Below, one piece after another: positions 54,801 to 64,000 of a DNA stretch of 64,000 bases. The stretch is taken from contig NC_045143.1 in assembly GCF_008831285.2 (NCBI RefSeq), forward strand, positions 4,349,503-4,413,502, in the 5' to 3' direction. Under the pieces are notes generated by a model that saw only the letters and a list, made by a program, of their open reading frames with translations, was not told the origin of the DNA and made no database searches. The DNA comes from Nymphaea colorata. Lineage: Eukaryota; Streptophyta; Magnoliopsida; Nymphaeales; Nymphaeaceae. Both the position numbers and the translations under genes were made by a program. Every line of letters begins with the position of its first letter. Position 1 is the stretch's first letter.

Positions 54801-56270
54801 GGTTCTTCTTCCTCCTCGCAAGATTAGCCGCCTAACAGGTCCTTCTACCCCGCAAAGAATGGCCGCCTACCAGCCACCACCTTGACCGTTGCACCAAACC
54901 CCTCCAAAACCTCCAGTTCCTGGGCGTGTAAGTAGATCGGATATATCTTATTACAAATCTCATTTTGGATCTGTTTACATGAATCTGGATATATCTGATC
55001 ATTGATCCCATTTTGGATCTGTTCACATGAATCTGGTAAAAATTTTTGGACCTGATTTTTAACTGGATTTGGATTTAATATGCAGTTTCATAACCAAATC
55101 TGCATGTAGTGGGATCTGACAAAGACCTGACCCGATTACATGCCAATATTGAATATAATGCTGGTCAACTCTGAAATTGGCTTTTTTTTACAAAAAAAAA
55201 AAAAAACGGCATCCCAGTTTGACTCAGAATTTGAATTCAATTACATTAAATCCAATTAAGCCACATTCCGTAAAGCTGGATTCAACCCCAAACCTGATGT
55301 GACGCGTCAATCAGCAATAAACTAAAACTGAATAAATTGCCTCACTTTGGTAAGGTTCCATGTGTAATAATTTATTTGAATCTTTAAATTTGTGTGACAT
55401 ATCTAGGCGTTGCTTAAGATCGTATAACAACTTAGGTCCATTGATTTGATTTTCATTCTGATTAAATTACATTCCACATGAAATTGCCGAATAATCCGAA
55501 TTTAATTACTACAAAATCTGAATCGAATGCAAGATTTTGTTACCAAATCTGATGGTACTCAGTTTACATCAGCATATCCCCAAACCAGATCACATGCAAA
55601 AATTCAAACTTGGTTTCCAGTCTTAAATTTTGGATTTGAAATCCAACTGTGCATTATCAGATTTATATGGGTGAATGGGAGGAAATCCCGCCTCCTCATC
55701 ATTGAAGTGAAGGCTAAAACCTCACGGTTTCTCACCATCTTTTCAGATTTGCTTTTAGTGCTTCGAGATGGTGCTCTCATTATGCTTTAACTTGCATATC
55801 AAATTGATTGAATTTTATAGTCACTAAAACCAACCCCGACGGCCAATTTGTTGCCTCCCCATCTTGCTCATCAAGTTAAGGAAGAAAGTAGGTTTAGAAT
55901 TGCAGATATCAAATTCATGTCACATCATCAACAATTTAGTGTACTATCATGTGATGAACATGTTTTTGTTATGTAGTAGCTGGGAAAGCTTAGTTAATAT
56001 GAACTATCTAAAGCAAGATAAGTTAAATAAATCAGATGACAGAATCAATGCTCCTGCATTCATACAAATCATGTAAAATTAATCATCACTAAGGAATCTG
56101 ATTAGATTGATGGGAACAAGGATAGGTAGAGTGAAACATCATTTGTCCAACAGGCCAGCTTAAAAGGCGCTACAAGTGGGGTTTAAATTTTTCGACTCTG
56201 AAACAGTTAAGGCTTAGACCCACTAAAGTCATAAAACTAATTAAGTTCCTAGCAGAGGCAACATGAGGGT
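48810..56270. other. Gene-poor intergenic region
   Basis: No intact gene recognised. Contents include a GGCCGGCCGGCCGG GC block near 49312, A-rich low-complexity DNA at 49580-49770, an (AGA)n tract at 51157-51183, low-complexity GGATCTGAATC-type sequence around 52.5-52.8 kb and 54.9-55.6 kb, and a tandem of about 50 bp near 54935-55034 (two copies of CATTTTGGATCTGTT(T/C)ACATGAATCTGG-like sequence). The frame at 50910-51209 is not supported by any domain. Confidence 0.45.
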
Positions 56271-56280
56271 GACCGGCAGG

Positions 56281-56527
56281 TAAAGCTGGGCACAGGGCGG
56301 GTTGCCGGCGGGTATTCGGTACCCGTTTTTGTAATATTTATTTTATTAATTTATATATATATAATATTATTATAATTAATTATATTTATATATTATTTTA
56401 TATTAAAATATATATTTTTTAATTTAATTGGGCCGAGCTTAAGCTCAGGTTTTAATGGTTGGATTGGGCTCGAGCCCGGGTTTCTATGTCAACCCAGGTA
56501 GCGTGTTGCCCCAAGCTAAGAGGCTTA
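56281..56527. mobile_element. hAT-like MITE, copy 3 of the TAAGCCTGGGC family
   Basis: A 247-bp element starting TAAAGCTGGGCACAGGGCGG and, read inward from the other end, TAAGCCTCTTAGCTTGGGGC. Flanks CCGGCAGG and CCGACAGA agree at 6 of 8 positions. The core is a TA/AT-rich block as in copy 1, bounded by GC-rich arms with GGCGGGTATTCGGTACCC as in copy 2. Non-coding. Confidence 0.65.
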
Positions 56528-56539
56528 CCGACAGATTTA

Positions 56540-57464
56540 AAATTTATATGTAAATTTTAAGTGTCATAATTTTTCAACACGACCAACATGCTATGTTTGT
56601 GAGCGTGTGTGTGAGAGAGCGACAGAAAATCCGGTGGCTATTTCCACGGTACTCTCTAGGCAGGCAAGAGTTTGATGGTCTGGTGGGTGTTTGGCTTTCT
56701 CTCCAAACCATTGCTGATAAAAATTTGTGTCATATATTTAAAACACGTTGCTAAAAGCTCCAACAACCATCGTTAAAAACATAATAAAATATCGTTGCAC
56801 CATAACTGTTGGATGATACTTTTAATAACTGTTTTCAAATATTTGGCCGTTTGGCAAAATCTAATAGCCGGCTGATTTCAGTTCCTCTGTATATTGTTCA
56901 TTGTTGAGACAACTTTTACTTCTTCTTTTAATATCTAGTTTTGCTTAATATTTAAATCACTTTTTGCCATTCAACTGAAGAGTCGACCGAAAGACGAGCC
57001 AAACTGTGCAACTTTTTTGGCATTCTTGATTAATTTCAGACATGAAAATTTCGCTTTTTTTAGATAATGACAAGTAATCAAAAATTGTGTTGCATATTTT
57101 AAGAACTATGCATCTATACAGCCTCACTAAATTCATAGTCACAAATAGCAAACGCACATATAAACGCGCGCGCAGGCACATACACACACACACACTGTCA
57201 AGCATGCGTACAAGAAATTAGCTTTCAAAATCGAGATAACAGAGACATTGATAAGGAGCCAAAAAGAGGAAAGAAAGAAGACACAGTGTTTGCTAGATAA
57301 CGCATCCGGAAACAACAACACGCCGAAAAGGCTTTCGAAACGATGGAAGGGACAGGGCGCATTGGCCCCACGATTGCAGACCGGCAGGCAAACTAACATG
57401 CCAACATCTACACGCTCCTTCCCTCCCCACCTTCACCTTTGAAAACCCACTCCACAGGAACAGG

Positions 57465-57543
<79 letters not shown>

Positions 57544-58600
57544 GACATAGAGATTTTGAAATGGGGAGGGAGGCTTGTTTGCTATTGACTGAATCTTTTC
57601 TGTGTGTTGTACTCCTCTCTTGGTGAAAAAGGTTTAAAAACCATTAATGCAAGAAAAAAACAGAGTCCAAGCCAACTTGCTGAATAGGCCGAAATTGTAG
57701 AATCCTGTAACAAAAAGGACAGGAAGATTGATGGCTGAGTGAGGTTTACCTTCGTTTTCACCAAATTTATCCAATCGAATGTTAAGTTTTTTTTTTTTTT
57801 TTTTGATGGAAGCAAGCGTGTTACGAGTGCTTCACTCCAGCAGTCCAGCTCATGGCTTCACATGCGAAAAAGAACAAAAGAATTTTTATGTGCAGAGGAA
57901 GATGCTGTGGAGAGATTTTGGAGTGTATACTTGATGAGGAAAACTGGGGCTACGAGTTAAATAAGAAACTAGTTAACTCTGCTGTCAGAAGCATCAATAT
58001 GAAGTTATCGACAGTCAAAAAGTATAATAAGGAGGTTGGTCTGTAGAAAACTATGGTCTGTAGAAAATTATGAATTTGAACTATTAAAATGATTTGGGTG
58101 CATTATTTGAGTTGGCTCCCTTTTTAGCAATCAAATTGCCGTCGAATGTGTATTTATTGTTTACTTATTTATTTATTTATTTTTTTGCACCTCTCTCCTC
58201 TTCTCCCTCCTCCTCTTGACCGGTGGAGATTTGGAGACTGGTGTATGACGATTTAGGCACGCGAGGAACCCAACTCCCTCCCCTCACCAGTCAGCCTTAT
58301 TTTACCTTCTAGCACCATTTGATGCAAACAGGAAGCCGACGAGACTCATCCATTTGCTCAGACATGGCGGCAAGGTGACACTTCTTCATTTTCTTCGTAT
58401 CCCCTTCGTTATCTTCAAGGAAGAAAGATAGGAGTGGTAAAATCAACACCCCATTATGCCAAATCTGACTTTTTATGCCTACATTAGAAGAAAGAAGAAG
58501 GTGGATCGTCTGCCTACTGTGATTGTCTGAAGGGGAAGGAAGAGGATCGATTTGGGTACCTTTTCGAGTCGACTGAATCGCTGATTTAGTCCTCTTGGTG
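56540..58600. other. Intergenic upstream of the PMIR-like gene
   Basis: Holds the compound microsatellite at 57468 and a 64-codon frame at 57852-58046 (MASHAKKNKRIFMCRGRCC...) that I do not recognise and regard as a possible transposase scrap or chance. The last 100 bp are probably the PMIR leader. Confidence 0.45.
57468..57540. repeat. Compound (CT)n-(TA)n microsatellite
   Basis: About 35 bp of CT units run directly into about 39 bp of TA units, the same compound structure (GA/TA) as at 14586. Confidence 0.95.
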
Positions 58601-58659
58601 TTGTGCTTTCGCGTTCATTCGCCAGTTTCTTCGCTGCGTTGTGGCGTTTTTGCTAGGCC

Positions 58660-61600
58660 ATGTTGCGGAAAATGGACTCTGGAGGAGGGAGCACCGGCGA
58701 TTCGGGAGGGCAGCTCTTGAAGGAACTCGAAGCCCTGAGGAAGGCTCTCTACCGCAACGGAAACCCCAATCCCTCCCCTCGTTCCATCTCTGCGGGGAAG
58801 TCCCACTTGAAATCCTCTCGGTCCGGCGTCGATTTCTCGGCTTCGAAGGCGAGGACGTCCTCAGAGAAGGAAAATCCCCCGTCGTCAGCGGGTACCAAGG
58901 GCGCCGGAACGGCCATTTGCCCGCCGGAGAAGAAGAGTTTGTGGAATTGGAAGCCTCTCCGTGCCCTAGCCCACGTCCGACACCGGCGGTTTATCTGCTC
59001 GTTCTCGGTTCACGTCCTTTCAGTTGAGGGCCTCTCTCCCGGCTTCAATGGGAAAAGCCTCTGCGTGAGTTGGAAGAGGAAGGACGGAGGGCTGCAAAGC
59101 ACGAAGCCGTCCAAAGTAATCCATGGCGTCGCCAATTTCGACGAGAACCTTTCGCAGAAATGCTGCGTCAATGGCAGTGTCAACGGTCCGAGCCACATCG
59201 CCAAATATGAAGCAAAGCAATTCGTGCTCTATGTTTCCATGGTCGGCTCCCCTGATCACGACCTGGGTAAGCACCGGATCGATCTCACGAGGTTGCTTCC
59301 TGATACTTTTGAAGAATTGGCGGAGGACAAGAGGTCTGGCAGCTGGACTACGAATTTCAAGCTCTCAGGTAAGGCGAAAGGCGCAATTCTGATCGTTACT
59401 TTCGGATTTTCAGTGTTAGGGGATGAATTCAATCAATCTGCGGTTGAATCCAGCGTGAACAAGAATAATCTGAGCCTCACAAAGTCGAAAAGCTCGAACT
59501 TGTTGGCAATCACTAGGCCAGCCTCATTAGAGAAGCCTAAGTTTGCATCCAGTAGTGTTGTAGGCCTTGGTCATGAAGGCCAGAATTCACTGCTTCGATC
59601 TGGTAGCACTCCTTCAATGCGAGCATCGGCCCGGAATTCCCCTCCTAAGAAATCCTTGTATAATTCCAGAGAAGAAACGAATAGCATCCCTGGAGATCGG
59701 CCCAGTTATGGAACAGAGTTTTCGGCTTTAGGAATAAGCGGATTCGAGGGACAGAGAAAAACTGATATAGAGGTTTCATTGGAAAAAGATGCTGAAGGCA
59801 ATACAGGGATCGAGGAGAACGAATTTGGCATAGTTGAGCAAGGGATTGAAATTGTTGATTCCTTAGACAATAGCAAGAATTCTAGTGCGCTGGCAATGGA
59901 AACGGATACTGCGAGTGAGAGCGCCAAGCTCGAAATGTCTGAAGGAGCTCTTGGCAGTGTAAATATCGAGGAGGGATTGGAACAAATTCATGAAAATGTA
60001 GATCCTAAGCCTGCGTCCGAAGCAACTATTGACAGAAAGGAGATTGAAGAAGCTCAAAGGAATGGTGAGGAGACTGTTGATATTTTACCTTTTGAAAAGG
60101 ATTCTTATTCTGATGAAAAGGATTTGACCTTTATGGAGTCTGAAGAAAGAGAAAATTTGCTAAATAGTCATGAGCTAAAGGATGTCCCCTTGTTCACTGA
60201 TGAATCAGCTCTGGAGGAGTTGAATGCAGCCTTTGGAAATGACCCATTTTCTGATGACGATACCTCCGAGATCACGCTTAACCCAAGTTTGTTGAGTCAG
60301 CCACAAGTGGGAACAAGAACTGATCTCGAGAAAAGCAAAATTGGTAGGTCTTATAGCTTGGATGATCTAACAGAATCTGTCGCCGATGAATTCTTGAATT
60401 TGTTGGGAATAGAGCATAGCCCATTTTCATTGAGTTCTGAAAGTGATCCTGAATCACCAAGGGAACGACTATGGAAGCAGTTTGAGAAAGATTCACTGGC
60501 TAGTGGGGGTCTCTTTGCTGCAGATGTTTGGAACGGAGGGGATCCCCAGCTGGAAACTGAAGGATCATTTTCCAGTGAGGCCGTTTCTCAGTCAGATATG
60601 ATGAGGGGCGAGGAGATAGAGACAGAGAGCTTTCCTCTTCCTAGAGATCATCTTGAAAGCCAGACTAGCTTTGATTTGGATGAGGAATTTGAGCTTTCAT
60701 CCATTGTACATGCTGCTGAAGCAGAGCATGAGAAGGCAGTTCAAGCTATGAAAAGTAAAACTAGAGCGAAAGTACTGGAGGATGAAGAGACTGAATTTTT
60801 GATGCGGGAATGGGGCTTGAATGAGAATGCCTTTCAGAGCTCTCCACCCAATAGTGCAGGTGGATTTGGTAGTCCTATCCATCTCCCTCCTGAGGAACCA
60901 TTAGAGCTACCTTCCCTTGGTGAAGGGCTTGGCTCTTTTGTCAGAACAAGAGATGGTGGATTTGTGCGGTCTATGAATCCTGCCCTTTTTAAGAGTGCCA
61001 AAAACAATGGATCACTGATCATGCAAGTGTCTAGCCCGGTTGTGGTTCCTGCTGAGATGGGTTCAGGAATTATGGAAATCCTGCATGGTTTAGCTTCTGT
61101 TGGAATTGAAAAGCTTACCGTGCAGGCAAAGAAGCTGATGCCTTTGGAAGATATAACTGGAAAAAGTATACTGCAAGTAGCCCACGAAGCTACACCATTT
61201 CTAGAGGCATACGAGAGGTATGCATGTATATAGATTGGTCTTTTAAGTTACTTGTGTCTCACTTCCATTTTAAACAAAGTTCATTCCATCGTCTTCATTT
61301 TGACAGGCAAGACTTACTGCAGCATCAAGCAGACGACATGGACACGAATACTGTGGGTGGCTCCTCATTACAACCCAAATCCAGGAGAAGAAAGAAAGAA
61401 TCAAATAAATGTGGGCAATTCTCGAGTTCCTCAGTTGAGGATTCAATCTCAGAATTTGTCTGTCTGGAGGATCTTGCACCATGTGCGATGGATAAAATTG
61501 AAGCCCTTTCAATGGAGGGGCTAAAAATACAGTCCGGTATGTCAGGTGATGATGAGTTATCAAACGTTTGTGCTCAATCAATTGGAGAGATTTCAGCTTT

Positions 61601-62465
61601 AGAGGGAATGAGAGCAAAAACAACTGGAGCTCTCGGTTTAGAAGGCACCGCCGGGCTTCAGCTGTTAGATTTAGAAGAAGGCAATGAGCCAGTGGATGGA
61701 TTAATGGGTTTGTCTATTACCCTTGATGAATGGATGAAACTGGATTCTGGGATAGTTGATGACGAAGAGGAATCCAACAGTCGTATGTCTAGGATCCTTG
61801 CAGCCCATCATGCTAAATGTACAGACTTGATTGGCAGAGGTAAAACAGCAGACAAAGCAAGTGGAAAAAATTCTGGGAGGAGATGGGGTTTCTTGGGGAA
61901 CACACTAACTGTAGCATTGCTGGTTCAGCTTCGTGATCCTTTACGTAACTATGAGCCAGTTGGTGCTCCAATGCTTGCTTTGATACAGGCAGAACGAGTT
62001 GTGGTTCCCCCAAAGCCCAAGATATACAGTTCGGTTTCAGATAAAGGTAACAGTGAGGAAATTGATGAGCCTGAACCTTTGCCAGAGCAGGATGAAAAGA
62101 AAGAAGAAATCATCCCCCAGTTCAAGATTACTGAGGTCCATGTTGCTGGGCTAAAGACTGAGGTTGAGAAGAAAAAGGGATGGGGATGGGGATGGGGAAC
62201 GGGAAAGCAGCAGCAAACTGGTTCACGATGGCTACTTGCGAGTGGGATGGGAAAAGCCAACAAAAATCCTTTTATGAAGTCAAAACCTGTTTCTAAGTCT
62301 CTTCCACAGCATCAGACCACAACAGTGAAGCCGGGAGATACCTTATGGAGCATTTCATCTCGTGTTCATGGTACTGGAGCCAAATGGAAAGAGTTGGCAG
62401 AATTAAATCCCCACATACGAAATCCAAATGTTATTTTTCCAAACGAGACAATTCGGTTAAGTTGA
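58660..62465 (+). CDS. PMIR1: PLASTID MOVEMENT IMPAIRED 1-RELATED protein with C-terminal LysM-like module, 2 exons, 1238 aa
   Basis: Cytosolic/plasma-membrane-associated protein of the PMI1 family; PMI1 controls light-driven chloroplast positioning through actin in Arabidopsis, and PMIR proteins affect related organelle movements. Exons 58660-61217 and 61307-62465, with an 89-bp GT-AG intron in phase 2. The start MLRKMDS matches the family's usual opening, followed by GGQLLKELEALRKALY. An NT-type C2 domain spans about 103-252 (FSVHVLSVEGLSPGFNGKSL to AILIVTFGFSVL). A long acidic, disordered middle follows. The conserved C-terminal region has EMGSGIMEILHGLASVG, LEDLAPCAMDKIEALS, LMGLSITLDEWMKLDSG, LRDPLRNYEPVGAPMLALIQ and IPQFKITEVHVAGLKTE, then a GWGWGWG tract. 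The last 48 residues (VKPGDTLWSISSRVHGTG, LNPHIRNPNVIFPNETIRL) read as a LysM fold. Length fits PMIR1 (about 1160 aa) better than PMI1 (843). Confidence 0.94.
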
Positions 62466-64000
62466 AGAACCTAGTTTTTCAGAGAACAGGTCTGATGTAA
62501 TTATGGCTTGTTAGATGAATCAGCTTGTGTAAAGTAGCATAAGGGTTTGTGGTAAGGTTCAAAATTTTGGGCTTCTGAAGTTTGCTCCAAACGTGTCATG
62601 AAGCATCATCATAATGATGTTTTATTCAGTACATATTTTGTCGTCTCCCGAGGAGTGTAGAGAGACTTGAGGTCTCTGAGGAAAAAAATAATGGTAAATA
62701 TACCTCTTGCAGCATCTGCGTTTTTCTTTACCTGTATTCCAGGAAATGTTTGAATTCTTTTTGGAATGTATTTTTTGATAGTCAAATTCCTATAACCAGG
62801 ATATATTGGAAATCTGAAATTGCTAGTTCATGTCACGCAGCGTGTGATGCAGAAGCTACAAGAACGTTTTTTATTGTTTCATTCATTTATTTTATTTAGG
62901 TGCTTTGCCTAGTTAATATGGGTGCATGGAAAAAAAATATTTAGTTCTCTTGGAAGAAGGAAAAAAGGTTTTCACTGCCAAAACTATTGAAGAAGCCAAT
63001 TGCTGAAGTCACTGATTATGGGAGGACATCTTGTGCATAGTTCTGTTTGTGGTGGAAGAGTGGTCTAGGATAAAGAATGGTCTGAAACCATGTTAGACGT
63101 GATTGCTCCTCCAACCGTTAGCTAATACACATTTTTTGTATCTCAAGCTAAAACATGGTCCAGTTGAATGGTGTCATTATATTAAACTTTTCACTCGTGG
63201 TGTTGTGTTTGTCTATGGCCCAGGTGATATTCAGAAAGGGTCTAGGTTCCTTTTGTCGTAATTCATTATTTCCATGTATCCTTCATCAAATCGTCATCCC
63301 ATTTCTTGTATTTCAGAACCTGATCTGTTGGTCATGGAACCGTCTTAACTCCCATAGCCATTCTAAGTGATGATTGTGAGTTCTGAGATAAACATGGAAC
63401 ACTATTCGAGGCAAATCATTAATATCTTGATGAAATGAAACGTACCTGAATAATTCATCAAGGACGCCCACCCTTTATCTATGTGGAGTGGAATATTAGA
63501 GCTTTGCAGGCGTGTTTGAATTGCACAAAGGGTCTTCTTGTCATGGGATTATGGTCCCATTAGTGAAAGCCTTCCGCGTTTTGTTGACAATTGAGTACAT
63601 TTGTACAAGTCTCAATGTTACCTGGCTTTGTTCACACGCTGTTGTTCCATGTTTGCATTGTCTTTTTGTTCAATAAGCTTTGAGTTCAGGAGTATTGTTA
63701 ACCTTCTGCTTCTCCATGTTCTCATTGTCCTTTTGATAAAAAAGCTTTGCTGTGATTAGGAGTATGGTAACACACTTTTCCTGCTTTGACTGCCGTCGTG
63801 GAAAAAGGTAAGCAGAATGAACCCCATGGAAGCCATAATCTGCAGGTTTCATCAAGGTTGGAAACCTCATGGATGGTAATCTGGTTTTTTCCTTTTTTCC
63901 TTTTGCGTTTCTCTCCTCATTCATTACTTGGCCTATGCCCTTTGAATTCCTTGTTTCTCAAGGTGTTCCTGTTACGCTCTTTATTCACAGGCAGATGACT
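62466..64000. other. 3' flank of the PMIR-like gene and intergenic sequence
   Basis: No further gene recognised. The first 250 bp are likely 3' UTR, although no AATAAA was found. A diverged tandem pair of about 66 bp lies at 63645-63777 (CCATGTTTGCATTGTC and CCATGTTCTCATTGTC mark the two copies). Confidence 0.5.
63645..63777. repeat. Tandem duplication, two copies of about 66 bp
   Basis: Two adjacent diverged copies share TCCATGTT(T/C), CATTGTC(T/C)TTTTG, AAGCTTTG and AGGAGTAT(T/G)G. Non-coding. Confidence 0.65.

Noticed and set aside
58641..59392. Alternative-frame ORFs across PMIR exon 1.
   Set aside because: Shadows of the NT-C2 coding frame, which has clear family similarity.

Overview
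The window looks like nuclear DNA of a flowering plant. Genes are split by AT-rich introns, gene density is low (five intact genes in 64 kb), intergenic DNA is full of (TA)n and (GA)n microsatellites and short inverted-repeat transposon relics, and every gene belongs to a standard land-plant family. The species cannot be fixed from sequence alone. I saw no rRNA, convincing tRNA, CRISPR, phage or bacterial features.

Layout. 0-5 kb: a broken MATE transporter copy (minus strand), two tandem duplications and an orphan exon-like segment. 5.25-10.93 kb (minus): a complete 11-exon AKT1-type Shaker potassium channel gene, 869 aa. 11-25.7 kb: gene-poor DNA with long TA/GA tracts, a hAT-like MITE with a perfect 8-bp target duplication, a CACTA-like terminus and a few exon-like fragments. 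25.8-29.1 kb (minus): a 7-exon membrane-anchored prolyl 4-hydroxylase gene, 297 aa, whose first intron is mostly a (CT)n tract. 33-35.1 kb (plus): a two-exon secreted GDSL esterase/lipase, 385 aa. 35-42 kb: more MITEs, tandem duplications and a long GC-rich hairpin. 42.0-43.9 kb (plus): a 7-exon MYB-CC transcription factor gene, 343 aa. 44-58.5 kb: gene-poor DNA with MITEs and a fold-back element. 58.7-62.5 kb (plus): a two-exon PLASTID MOVEMENT IMPAIRED 1-RELATED gene, 1238 aa, with an apparent LysM module at the C-terminus.

The genes do not form a pathway: K+ uptake, hydroxyproline formation in the secretory route, an extracellular ester hydrolase, a transcription factor of the phosphate-response-type family, and a chloroplast/organelle-movement protein. 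All exon models below were built by hand from GT/GC-AG borders, reading-frame continuity and family similarity; the five gene models all close with exact codon phase. The most unusual items are two introns that require GC donor sites, the microsatellite-filled P4H intron, a Gly-to-Ser change beside the P4H iron-binding His, the LysM-like tail on the PMIR protein, and the family of TIR elements with 8-bp target duplications. I found nothing I would call a new multi-gene system.
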